NCBI RefSeq assembly: GCF_000373925.1
Contig: NZ_KB892752.1
Location: 1-64,000 of the forward strand
Reading direction: 5' to 3'
DNA: 64,000 nt
DNA from: Actinopolymorpha alba DSM 45243
GTDB taxonomy: Bacteria > Actinomycetota > Actinomycetes > Propionibacteriales > Actinopolymorphaceae
Below are positions 1 through 7,489 of the stretch, piece after piece. A program made the translations under genes and the position numbers. Under the pieces are notes generated by a model, which made no database searches, had not been told where the DNA came from, and worked only from the letters and a program-made list of their open reading frames with translations. The stretch's first letter is position 1, and each line of letters starts with the position of its first letter.

Positions 1-26
1 CCCCGATGGCAGGTGATGAAGTCCAC
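1..26 (-). CDS. IS3-family transposase OrfB, extreme 5' end (partial)
   Basis: Only about eight codons are in view, starting at a GTG that shares a base with the OrfA stop and reading V-D-F-I-T-C-H-R. This matches the start of IS3 OrfB proteins (xFIDxHR), the DDE integrase subunit. The catalytic domain lies outside the window. The assignment rests on its position behind OrfA. Confidence 0.45.
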
Positions 27-358
27 TAGAACCGGTGTGGGCGGTCGAGCTCCGCCGCGAAGAAAGCCGACGCCGCCTTCAAGATCTCGTTCGCCCGCCG
101 CAGCTCGGCGTTCTCCCGCTTCAGCCGCTTGATCTCCGTGTTCTCCTCACTGCTGACACCCGGCCGCTGCCCGGCATCGATCTCGGACTGCCGGACCCAC
201 TTCCGCAGGGTTTCCGCCGACCCGATCCCCAACTTCGAAGCGATCGACTTGATCGCCTCGAACTCAGATCCATAGTCATCCCGGTGCTCAGCCACCATCC
301 GCACCGCGCGTTCACGCAGCTCAGCGGGATACGAAGACGAACGTGCCATGAGAGTCAT
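26..358 (-). CDS. IS3-family transposase OrfA (helix-turn-helix subunit)
   Basis: This is the 110-residue OrfA of an IS3-type transposase, the DNA-binding half of the enzyme. It opens with the family hallmark RSSSYPAELRERAVRMV, carries a helix-turn-helix near residues 35-56 (SIASKLGIGSAETLRKWVRQ), and ends in a leucine-zipper-like coiled coil (IKRLKRENAELRRANEILK) used for multimerisation. The length is normal for OrfA. Its TAG stop overlaps a GTG that opens the orfB frame. In this family OrfAB is normally made by programmed -1 frameshifting near the end of orfA. It appears intact, so the element may still be active if orfB, outside the window, is complete. Confidence 0.9.
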   Translation of the reverse strand: MTLMARSSSYPAELRERAVRMVAEHRDDYGSEFEAIKSIASKLGIGSAETLRKWVRQSEIDAGQRPGVSSEENTEIKRLKRENAELRRANEILKAASAFFAAELDRPHRF

Positions 359-400
359 CCTTCCAAGGAATGAGCTCTCCGGACACTCCGGGGCGATTCA

Positions 401-681
401 GTCGCCCCCGCCTGGGAGGCAAGCTCGTGGGTGTCAACGTCGTGGATGGTCCGAAGCCGCAGCGCTTCAGACCGACCAACGATCTTATGCGCCAGCTCCA
501 CAGCCTCGGCCCGCTCAGCATCCGTATACGACCAGATGGGGGATTCCAGAATGTCAGCGAGCATGGAATCGACCGCACCCATCAAGCCCAGCACCGGGTG
601 CGTGGGTGGGGCGCCAGTCGTGATCTCCATAACCGGAACACTATCGGCGACCACCGACAAAACCCCGCCCAAAATCCCCAT
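401..681 (-). pseudogene. DUF222/13E12-type HNH endonuclease, N-terminal fragment cut by IS3
   Basis: The first 93 codons of a DUF222 (13E12 repeat) protein remain. The motif MLADILESPIW...AERAEAVELAHKIVGRSEALRLRTIHDVD is close to the start of these actinobacterial proteins, which usually carry an HNH nuclease domain at the C-terminus and total about 400-500 residues. Codon 94 runs into the IS3 end at 400. The IS then adds a short foreign tail before a stop. The ATG at 681 has a GGGGAG ribosome site 8 bases upstream. The rest of the gene, if still present, should lie on the far side of the IS outside the window. DUF222 genes occur in many copies in actinobacteria and are frequent insertion targets. 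Confidence 0.8.
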
Positions 682-993
682 TCGAAGGCTCCCCGGAATG
701 TAATTTTGTGTAGCTATGAATCGCTTTCCGTAACCCGTGAAGGTTCACTAAGCGATCCACAATCCCATTGAGTAAACCGTCACTGGGCTTGGGGTAGACA
801 GTGGAGACTTTTCCGGTCGGGACGCGGAAAAGTTTCCACTGCTTCGCCGGATATCCTGCGGCTCCCGCGAGCCGGGTCGGGTCGGATGCCCAGGATCGCG
901 GCGGCGCGGACCGCAGAGCCGTTACCCACAAAGGGGCCAGCCAAGATCACGATCTACGGCTGTAGTACCCGGCGGGTTCGGCATTCAGAGGCG
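682..993. other. Intergenic region upstream of the broken DUF222 gene
   Basis: There is no convincing gene here. The stretch is less GC-rich near 690-780 and probably holds the promoter of the interrupted DUF222 gene. Its most distinct feature is the long inverted repeat at 799-841, listed separately. Confidence 0.5.
799..841. repeat. Inverted repeat, 17-bp arms, 9-nt loop
   Basis: The arms CAGTGGAGACTTTTCCG and CGGAAAAGTTTCCACTG pair over 17 positions with one mismatch around a 9-base loop. No U-tract follows on either strand, so it is not a textbook terminator. It lies between the hydrolase and the interrupted DUF222 gene, both on the minus strand. It could be a protein-binding palindrome, an RNA hairpin in the DUF222 leader, or the relic of a mobile-element end. 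Confidence 0.6.
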
Positions 994-2052
994 TTAGTTC
1001 AAAGTGTCGGCGAGTACCCGACGCACCAGGATGTCGGTGAACTCCGCGGGTCGTTCGTACATCGATCGATGCGCGCTGTCGGCGAGGACGATGTGTTCCT
1101 TGCGCGGCGCCCGAAGTTCGGCGAGCCACTCTCGCATAAGCCGCAGCCTCGCGGGCACTTCGTTCTCACCGTCGACGAAATAGGCGGGTATCTTGAGTCG
1201 AGCGACCTGGGTGCGCAGGTCGACGTCCTGCACCCGCGGATAATAGATGCTGTAGGTGTCGAGAAACTCCGAGAAAGGATGAACTTTTTCAAGCAGCGTG
1301 TATTGTCGGGCGGCGATGCTCTCGTCAATCCCGCCCTGCCCGCCGCCTTGCGAGAAGACCTCGTTTTCGGCGAGCACCATTGGCTCGTACCCATAAATGG
1401 TTGAGTACGGCGGCGGGCCCGCTGCCGTCAAAGCCACTACGAGGTCGGTGCGGTGGTGACGACGCGCCCAGGCGAGGGTCTCGGCGTACTGCGCCCGGTC
1501 GGCTTCTGCGAGATCGACGGCCTGCCCGACTCCGACGTACGCCCGAAACAGCTCTGGTTGCCGTTGCGCGGCGAACACGGCCGGGATCGTTCCCCCGGAG
1601 TGGGCCAGAAGATAGATCCGGTTGGCGCGAAACCGCTGCCGCAGGTAGTTCGCAGCGGCGAGGGTGTTGTCGATCTCGTCGTTCAGACTCAGGGTGGCGG
1701 TTGGTTCGATCGAAGGGTACGAACTCCCTCCGCCGCGCCGGTCCACGGTGGCGACGACAAAGTGTCTCTCCAACTCGGACAGGTGTGCACGGACCGCGCC
1801 TCGTTCGGCGGCGCCCGGAGCGCCGCGCACGAACAGCAGAATGGGTTTGGTCGTGTCGACACCACGAATCATCAGGCCGAGCCGATGAGCGCCACTGGCG
1901 ATGGTGGTGAGTTCCGCGACGCCGCGGTTGCCCGGAATCGGGTCGGTGCTCGCCGGCAGGACCACCCCGACCGCCACCAGTACGACGGCCGCGGCGAGCA
2001 CGCCGACCACGACGCGACCCAGGCATCCTGGACACGCTCGACGGACTGGCAC
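994..2052 (-). CDS. Membrane-anchored alpha/beta hydrolase
   Basis: This is a serine hydrolase of the alpha/beta fold, 352 residues if the first ATG is used. A single hydrophobic stretch near residues 13-33 (VVVGVLAAAVVLVAVGVVLP) suggests a signal anchor, with the enzyme outside the membrane. The nucleophile elbow is LLAHSGG (Ser), the oxyanion region is VRGAPGAAERG, and a likely acid and histidine lie in VDGENE and DSAHRSMYE near the end. The set resembles proline-iminopeptidase or haloperoxidase-like hydrolases. The substrate cannot be told. The first dozen codons overlap, in antisense, a decayed TetR-like fragment (2016-2144), so a start a little downstream is possible. Confidence 0.75.
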   Translation of the reverse strand: MPVRRACPGCLGRVVVGVLAAAVVLVAVGVVLPASTDPIPGNRGVAELTTIASGAHRLGLMIRGVDTTKPILLFVRGAPGAAERGAVRAHLSELERHFVVATVDRRGGGSSYPSIEPTATLSLNDEIDNTLAAANYLRQRFRANRIYLLAHSGGTIPAVFAAQRQPELFRAYVGVGQAVDLAEADRAQYAETLAWARRHHRTDLVVALTAAGPPPYSTIYGYEPMVLAENEVFSQGGGQGGIDESIAARQYTLLEKVHPFSEFLDTYSIYYPRVQDVDLRTQVARLKIPAYFVDGENEVPARLRLMREWLAELRAPRKEHIVLADSAHRSMYERPAEFTDILVRRVLADTLN

Positions 2053-2144
2053 TCGATCGACTCGTCACGACCGATCCCGCCCGCGTCGACGCCGCGGCAG
2101 CAGCTTTCGCCGAACTCCTCGACCACCGCTATTCAGGAAAATGA
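2016..2144 (+). pseudogene. Possible C-terminal remnant of a TetR-type regulator
   Basis: On the plus strand an open frame of about 42 codons reads GILDTLDGLALDRLVTTDPA followed by RVDAAAAAFAELLDHRYSGK and a stop. This looks like the last helices of a TetR-family C-terminal domain. No start codon or helix-turn-helix precedes it, and it overlaps the 5' end of the hydrolase and the 3' end of the glycosyltransferase. It may be a leftover of a gene truncated by rearrangement. The call rests on amphipathic sequence character only. Confidence 0.3.
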
Positions 2145-2914
2145 CGGGAGGTTTCGGCGGATCTTACTTCACCGGCATCCTGGGAACGGAATCGATTCAG
2201 CCAGGCATCTCGGCGTTCCTGTTTTGCTGCAAGGAGGTTTTGCCATGCGTTGGGGTATGACACTCCGAACGCGTGCAGCACAAGCGTCTCGACGATCACG
2301 TGGTGTAGACCGTGGGTACGCATGATCCGGGTCATCAGTTCGCAAGTGTCGAGGTACTGACTTTCGTCGCCCTCCATGAGGGTTGCGCACGACAGGCCGA
2401 CTTCTTCGACAACTCGCCGAAACGCTGGTGTGTTGCGGATCAGAGCGCAGCACGGGTGTAGCCGAGCCTCGTACAAGCACCGGTTCTTCACCCACTGCTC
2501 CCGCTCGGCCGGTGTGACTGTCTCGCCATCCCAGGACATACGTGGTCCGGCTCCAAATGCTCGCTCGTCAGCGTTCAAAGCGTCGATGAGCTGGTTAACT
2601 GTGTCCTGGCGGGTGAAGCAGACGTCGGTGTCGAGGAACAGAAAATAGGAACAGTCGGCGTTCGCGGGGTCGAGCACGAATTGGCGCAGAACTTCGCCAT
2701 GGGAGTTGTGGGTGGAATCCGTGCTGAAGCCTGACTGGACGATGGGGACATCGAGTTGATCGGCCGCCTGCCGCAGGCCCGTCATGTCGTCACCGGAAGC
2801 GTTGTCGTAGATCGTCAGCGTGATGTCGAGCCCGGGGTGTTGCGCGAACAGCGACCGCACCGCGAGTTCGGTCCAGGTGGACGTGTTGTGGTTGACCACG
2901 GCCGCACGGATCAT
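2129..2914 (-). CDS. GT-A fold glycosyltransferase-like protein
   Basis: A predicted 261-residue cytoplasmic glycosyltransferase. The N-terminus RAAVVNHNTSTWTELAVRSL and the segment LTIYDNASGDD follow the GT-A (family 2-like) pattern. YFLFLDTDVCF near residue 100 supplies the DxD motif for metal and nucleotide-sugar binding. The start chosen is the ATG at 2914, with GGGAG 8 bases upstream; longer readings run through the divergent methyltransferase gene and are unlikely. No processing or membrane segment is seen. The methyltransferase at 2975 is transcribed divergently from about 60 bases away, so the two may share a control region. The sugar donor and acceptor cannot be inferred. Confidence 0.75.
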   Translation of the reverse strand: MIRAAVVNHNTSTWTELAVRSLFAQHPGLDITLTIYDNASGDDMTGLRQAADQLDVPIVQSGFSTDSTHNSHGEVLRQFVLDPANADCSYFLFLDTDVCFTRQDTVNQLIDALNADERAFGAGPRMSWDGETVTPAEREQWVKNRCLYEARLHPCCALIRNTPAFRRVVEEVGLSCATLMEGDESQYLDTCELMTRIMRTHGLHHVIVETLVLHAFGVSYPNAWQNLLAAKQERRDAWLNRFRSQDAGEVRSAETSRHFPE

Positions 2915-2974
2915 CGTGACGTCTCCCGTCCTGGTGGACGTTGCATTACGCATAGTCTCTGGTAGGACTGTTGC

Positions 2975-3649
2975 ATGGCTTCTATGAGGGCGGCGTACGA
3001 CGACGTGGCTGTGGTCTACCACCAGACGTTTGATCCGGAGGGGGCGCGTCCACGCGACCCGATCCTGGAGGACCTGGTCGGCAACGTGCAAGGCCAGCAG
3101 GTGCTCACCTTGGCCTGTGGGCAGGGGAGAGATGCCAGGTGGTTGGCTGATCTTGGTGCCGATGTCGTTGGCGTGGATATTTCCGAACGTTTGTTGGCGT
3201 ACGCCCGTCAACTCGAGCAGGTGAGTCCGCGCGCTATCCGGTACGTCCAAGGGGACGCTCAGGACCTTGCGGCGTTCGAAAGTGCGAGCTTCGACGGCGT
3301 GGTCTGCCATATGGCGTTGATGGACATTCCGGGGCTCGCACCCACGGTAGGAGCTGTCGCAAGGGTTCTCCGACCGGGTGGGTACTTTGTGCTGTCGGTC
3401 GTTCACCCCTGTTACAGACCGCACGTCGATGCGGTTGACGATTATCTGGCCGATGGCCCATACGAGAAGGTTGACGGTCCGGACTGGTTGCCACCGCACG
3501 CCTACCATCGATCGCTCAGCACATACGTCAACGCCCTTTCGAGCGCGGGCATGTCGATCGCGAAGATGGTCGAGCCGTCGGATGAGCCGCCTGCTGGGCG
3601 AGGGGTTCCGAACCTGCTTTACCTTCGTTGCATTGCCGCGACTGCCTGA
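2975..3649 (+). CDS. SAM-dependent class I methyltransferase
   Basis: A 224-residue soluble methyltransferase of the UbiE/Methyltransf_11 type. Motif I is LTLACGQGRDARWLADLGAD (residues about 42-60) followed by VVGVDISERLL. The post-motif VQGDAQDL and a motif IV-like FDGVVCHMALMDI are also present, then the conserved VLRPGGYFVLSVVHPC. The C-terminal SLSTYVNALSSAGMSIAKMVEPS is typical of small-molecule methyltransferases. The substrate is unknown. The ATG at 2975 is the first in frame; an ATG at 2984 is an alternative. It shares a bidirectional terminator with the small gene at 3689-3811. Confidence 0.85.
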   Translation: MASMRAAYDDVAVVYHQTFDPEGARPRDPILEDLVGNVQGQQVLTLACGQGRDARWLADLGADVVGVDISERLLAYARQLEQVSPRAIRYVQGDAQDLAAFESASFDGVVCHMALMDIPGLAPTVGAVARVLRPGGYFVLSVVHPCYRPHVDAVDDYLADGPYEKVDGPDWLPPHAYHRSLSTYVNALSSAGMSIAKMVEPSDEPPAGRGVPNLLYLRCIAATA

Positions 3650-3652
3650 GGT

Positions 3653-3688
3653 CCTCCATGGAGGCGCACCGATCCGCCTCCATGGAGG
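3653..3688. terminator. Bidirectional hairpin terminator between convergent genes
   Basis: The 14-base arms CCTCCATGGAGGCG and CGCCTCCATGGAGG pair perfectly around an 8-base loop. Each arm also contains the palindrome CCTCCATGGAGG. The hairpin begins 4 bases after the methyltransferase stop and ends directly before the stop of the convergent small gene, so it can serve both. Confidence 0.75.
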
Positions 3689-3811
3689 TCACCGACGCTC
3701 CTCTTCCTCCGCCGGGCGGGGGCGTTTCCTCAGCTCGCCCAGGATGTCCCGCAGGTACATGATCGTTATGACCTGGGTGCTCATAAAGAAGATGATCAAC
3801 AACACACTCAC
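3689..3811 (-). CDS. 40-residue single-pass membrane peptide (hypothetical)
   Basis: This small gene encodes MSVLLIIFFMSTQVITIMYL (one hydrophobic helix, residues 1-20) followed by a highly charged cytoplasmic-type tail RDILGELRKRPRPAEEEERR. It begins at a GTG preceded by a strong GGGAGGGG ribosome site 6-7 bases upstream, and it ends directly on the hairpin it shares with the convergent methyltransferase. The architecture of a short helix plus KR-rich then acidic tail fits regulatory membrane microproteins, but no known family is recognised. The good ribosome site, terminator and hydrophobicity pattern make it more than a chance frame. Confidence 0.6.
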   Translation of the reverse strand: MSVLLIIFFMSTQVITIMYLRDILGELRKRPRPAEEEERR

Positions 3812-4053
3812 TGCAAGACCCCTCCCGGCTAGCTGAGCCGCACGTTCGCCAGTCGCTCGCTTCCGGCGGAGCGCAGGCGACGATGTACGGTACAGCCACT
3901 CTCCTGGATCGACCGCTCTGATCGCCCTGCTGCGCTTCCGGGCCGACCGTGTGACGTTGGCCCTGCCTCGCCGGACCGATGAGTTTTGCGGCTCGGCGCC
4001 GTCTCAGTATGACGTTCGCCTTACTGCCATTGACCATGTGAGGAGGGTTCGCG

Positions 4054-4614
4054 GTGGGCAACTTGATCTATGCCGCGATCATGTCGCTGGACGGCTACAT
4101 CGAAGACGAGGATGGGAAGTTCGACTGGGCTGTGCCAGACGAGGAGGTACACGCGTTCGTCAACGACCTCGAGCGGGGGGCCGGCACGTACCTCTATGGG
4201 CGACGGATGTACGAAACGATGAACGGGTGGGAAACCGACCCCGGCATCGCTGCCCAGTCAGCGCTCGCGGCGGATTTCGCGCAGATCTGGCAGGCGGCAG
4301 ACAAGATCGTGTATTCCACGACGCTGCAGGAAGTGTCCACGACCAGGACATGCATCGAACGCGCCTTCGACCCCGAAGCGGTCCGGGAGTTGGAGGCGAA
4401 GACCAGTCATGACATCGCCGTCGGTGGGCCCAGCCTCGCCGCCCATGCGATCAAGGCAGGCTTGGTCGATGAGTACCACCTGTTCCTCATACCGATCATG
4501 GTCGGTGGCGGTAAACCGGCTCTGCCGGCCGGTGTCTGGACGCAGCTCGAACTCCTTGACGAACCCCGTTTCGGCAATGGCGTGGCTTATCTCCGTTACC
4601 TCGCCAAACGCTGA
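4054..4614 (+). CDS. Dihydrofolate reductase/RibD C-terminal family protein
   Basis: A 186-residue RibD-C domain reductase. The opening LIYAAIMSLDGYIEDEDGKF-D is the classic start of this family, followed by YLYGRRMYETM, the strand IVYSTTL, the NADPH-binding segment HDIAVGGPSLAAHAIKAGLVDEYHL and the late PIMVGGGKPALP. These proteins are NADPH-dependent reductases related to DHFR and RibD. Most lack a proven substrate and are often called deaminase/reductase. The GTG start has GAGGAGGG 7 bases upstream. It is a single-gene unit. A role in riboflavin or folate metabolism cannot be assumed from the domain alone. Confidence 0.85.
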   Translation: MGNLIYAAIMSLDGYIEDEDGKFDWAVPDEEVHAFVNDLERGAGTYLYGRRMYETMNGWETDPGIAAQSALAADFAQIWQAADKIVYSTTLQEVSTTRTCIERAFDPEAVRELEAKTSHDIAVGGPSLAAHAIKAGLVDEYHLFLIPIMVGGGKPALPAGVWTQLELLDEPRFGNGVAYLRYLAKR

Positions 4615-5968
4615 CGGAGTGCGTTTACACCAACGCATCTGCGGGTGGCCTATTCCGCGAACCATGGACCGTTGAATGGACCAGCGTCCAGGGTTGGCGA
4701 TCAGGGTGTCCGTGCGGGAAACGCCCAAGGGTGCAGGCGGTCCCGCACGGATCCATAGAGAGGTTGCGTAGTCCTCGTCACGCAGAGGTCGCGTCCTCGG
4801 CCGTGGACGTACGGCCTTGATCGCGATCCAGCTCATCCCCGAGGTCGGACGGAGACCGGCGCGGTTCCGGTTCGTCGAGGATGAGCTGCCTGGTACCACC
4901 GTTCTGTCGACGGGTGAGGCCCTCGGACCGGTGGTGGACGTACTTGGTGTTCATGCGAAACTTCATGATCTTTGTCTTCGCCGGGCGCATCTCACGCCTG
5001 CCCACGGAATGCGGGTAGGGCGCAGCGCCGCGCGTACGTACGCACGGTAGGCGTCTCCCTGAAGCGTCAGGAGGGAAGGGGCGGAGTCCCTCCGGCGCCT
5101 GGTTAAGGCCCGTGCGGCAGCTTCGACAGATGAGTGGGCTAGCCGGGATCGCCTATGAAATAAGGCAGAATCCCGTCGGTCCGACACCGCACCGGAGGGT
5201 GGGATGGACCGTAAGGGCTCGCATGACGGGTTCCTTCCTCCTGTACGAAGCGCGTGTACATGCGGGCTGGACCTCATGCCTCGCCATCGCGGCGCGGCGG
5301 CGTCCTAGGAGACGGCCTCGGCGCAGGCCAGGCAATGGTGAGGTGAGGGAACAGCAGGAATCGCGACGACGCGTCAGTCGGTGAAGTGAGTGGAGACGTG
5401 TCGGTGCAAGGGCCGCAGATAGGGCGTCGGCGGCAGTTGGCCGCGGACGTGAGAAACCTCAGCGGCAGGACCCCACGTGCTGGGAGATTACGTCAGCTGC
5501 GGGAAGCCGCGGAGGTGACCATAGAGGATGCGACTGGCATGGGTTCTGGTCTCCTCTCGCGCTCGTCTTTGATGACTCGCGTCATGCTCCCAACCCCTTC
5601 GCCAGCACGTCAAGGCCATATTGGCGCCTCTGGCCGCCCGGTGCCGCGGCCCGGAATGGCGATATCGCGGACAAATTCCAGCCCGGACATTGTCGGCGAA
5701 TTCCACAACCCGCACCGAAAGAAGATCACGGCTGAGCGGCGGCGCTCCCGCCAAGCGCGACGATCCGGTGCGCGTACGCCGTCGGTCGGACCACAACGAA
5801 CAGGGACAGCACCAGGCGGGGGACAGGACCCAGCGGGGAGCAGGGCAGAGAAGAGGACGTTACAGGGCATCCCGGGCCGGGTGAGCTGGCCGGGCCTGGC
5901 CACGGCGACGGCCCGGCACGGTTATGCTCGCCCCGAACATGCCCCGCGACGCCGAGGAGTCTGCCCGC
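4615..5968. other. Long region with no convincing gene
   Basis: About 1.35 kb separates the RibD-like gene from glmU. Frames here have weak codon bias, no family motifs and no good ribosome sites. The least poor is a minus-strand frame near 4778-4990 rich in charged residues (MKFRMNTKYVHHRSEG...), which I do not call. An inverted repeat at 4709-4751 (TCCGTGCGGGA / TCCCGCACGGA) may be the terminator of the upstream gene. No tRNA is found, although a tRNA often precedes glmU in actinobacteria. The glmU promoter is presumably near 5850-5960. Confidence 0.5.
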
Positions 5969-7489
5969 GTGATCGCGTCCATGAATCCAGCCGCCGTCCT
6001 CGTCCTTGCCGCCGGCAAGAGCACCCGGATGAAGTCCCGTACCCCCAAGTTCATGCACGAGATCGGTGGCCTGAGCCTCCTCGGCCACGTCGTGCGTTCG
6101 GCCCGTGCCCTCGAACCCACCTACCTCGCGGTGGTGGTGGGGCATGGCCGTGACCAGGTCGTCCCACATCTGGCTCAGCTCGACGAGGGCGCGCAGCCGG
6201 TGGTCCAGGAGGAGCAGCGCGGCACCGGGCACGCCGTCCGTACGGCGCTGGAGGCCCTCCCGGCGCTCGACGGCACCGTGGTGGTGACGTACGCCGATGT
6301 GCCGCTGCTGCCGGTCGAGACGCTCCGCCAACTGCTCGAGGGCCACCGCCAGGCCGGCGCGGCCGCGACGGTGCTGTCCGCCGTCGTTCCCGATCCGAGC
6401 GGTTACGGCCGGATCCTGCGCGACGAGAAGGGGGTCAGCGGCATTGTCGAACACAAGGACGCGACCCCCGAGCAGGCCGCGATCGCCGAGATCAACTCCG
6501 GCATCTACGCGTTCGACGCCCGCCTGCTGACCGACGCCCTCGGGCGGGTCAAGGCAGACAATAGCCAGGGCGAGGAGTACCTCACGGACGTGCTCGGGAT
6601 CCTGCGCGAGGACGGCCACACCGTCAGCGCGGTGGTCGCCGGGGATTACCAGGACATTCTGGGCGTCAACGACCAGTTGCAGCTGGCCGAGCTCCGACGG
6701 ATCCTCAACGATCGCATCCTCGCGCACTGGATGCGGTCCGGCGTCACCGTCGTCGACCCGGCGACCACCTGGGTCGACACCACGGTGACGCTGGAGCCGG
6801 ACGCCACGATCCACCCGAACACCCAGTTGCGGGGTACGACGACCGTCGCCGCCGGCACCCAGATCGGCCCCGACACGACCCTCATCGACACCCGCATCGG
6901 CGCCGACGCCCAGGTGATCCGTACCCACGGCGAGGGCGCCCAGGTCGGCGCGGGTGCGACCGTGGGTCCCTTCGCCTACCTCCGGCCCGGCACCCGGCTC
7001 GACGCGGGCGGCAAGATCGGTACGTTCGTCGAGACGAAGAACGCCGAGATCGGCCCCGGCGCCAAGGTCCCGCACCTGACGTACGTCGGTGACGCCACCA
7101 TCGGCGAGGGCACCAACATCGGCGCCGGCACGATCTTCGCCAACTACGACGGCGTCGCGAAACACCACACTCACGTCGGCAGCCACAGTTTCGTCGGCAG
7201 TGACTCGGTGCTGGTCGCGCCGAGACAGATCGCCGACGGCGCCTACGTCGCGGCCGGCTCCACCGTGGTCAAGGACGTCGAGCCCGGCGAACTCGCGGTC
7301 GCCCGCGGCCAGCAGCGCAACATCGCCGGCTGGGTGGCGCGCAAGCGGGCCGGCACTCGCACCGCGGAGGCTGCGGCGCGTGCCGTGGACGCTAGCGGCG
7401 GTACGCCCGCGGAGCCTGGTGGCCCACCTGACGGTCCGCCGAGAGACACTGGCAGCGTCGAGGATGTCCCCGGGAGGAGCGGTCAGTGA
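5969..7489 (+). CDS. glmU: Bifunctional GlcNAc-1-P uridyltransferase / GlcN-1-P acetyltransferase
   Basis: GlmU makes UDP-GlcNAc for peptidoglycan in two steps. It acetylates glucosamine-1-phosphate in the C-terminal domain and transfers UMP in the N-terminal domain. The pyrophosphorylase signature LAAGKSTRMKSRTPKFMHEI lies at the start, with QRGTGHAV and YADVPLLP after it. From about residue 250 a left-handed beta-helix of hexapeptide repeats follows, with the acetyltransferase residues in RPGTRL, KNAEIGPGAKVPHLTYVGDA and NYDGVAKHHT. About 506 residues, slightly longer than usual because of a Gly/Pro-rich tail. The GTG start at 5969 is preferred for its GAGGAG; ATG at 5981 is the alternative. 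It overlaps prs by 4 bases. Confidence 0.97.
   Translation: MIASMNPAAVLVLAAGKSTRMKSRTPKFMHEIGGLSLLGHVVRSARALEPTYLAVVVGHGRDQVVPHLAQLDEGAQPVVQEEQRGTGHAVRTALEALPALDGTVVVTYADVPLLPVETLRQLLEGHRQAGAAATVLSAVVPDPSGYGRILRDEKGVSGIVEHKDATPEQAAIAEINSGIYAFDARLLTDALGRVKADNSQGEEYLTDVLGILREDGHTVSAVVAGDYQDILGVNDQLQLAELRRILNDRILAHWMRSGVTVVDPATTWVDTTVTLEPDATIHPNTQLRGTTTVAAGTQIGPDTTLIDTRIGADAQVIRTHGEGAQVGAGATVGPFAYLRPGTRLDAGGKIGTFVETKNAEIGPGAKVPHLTYVGDATIGEGTNIGAGTIFANYDGVAKHHTHVGSHSFVGSDSVLVAPRQIADGAYVAAGSTVVKDVEPGELAVARGQQRNIAGWVARKRAGTRTAEAAARAVDASGGTPAEPGGPPDGPPRDTGSVEDVPGRSGQ

Larger units (their letters stand above)
1..400 (-). mobile_element. IS3-family insertion sequence, left end (partial)
   Basis: This is the first 400 bases of an IS3-family element that continues beyond the left edge. 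Read on the minus strand, the end begins at 400 with TGAATCGCCCCGGAGTGTCC, which resembles the TGAaCCGCCCCGG-type terminal repeats I recall for actinobacterial IS3 elements. OrfA follows 42 bases later, in the usual layout. The element has landed inside a DUF222-type gene, whose reading frame runs into the IS end at 400/401. The right terminal repeat, most of orfB and the target duplication lie outside the window. Confidence 0.85.

Noticed and set aside
2915-3508. Extended N-terminus of the glycosyltransferase (459 residues)
   Set aside because: The extra part runs antisense through the methyltransferase gene and has no family match. The ATG at 2914 has a good ribosome site and begins exactly at the GT-A fold.
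4778-5005. 75-residue minus-strand frame in the glmU upstream gap
   Set aside because: Charged and not obviously a shadow, but it has no ribosome site, domain or neighbour context. Left uncalled.
5726-7186. Minus-strand frame of 486 residues opposite glmU
   Set aside because: Shadow of glmU with Asp/Gly/Arg-rich composition; glmU is unambiguous.
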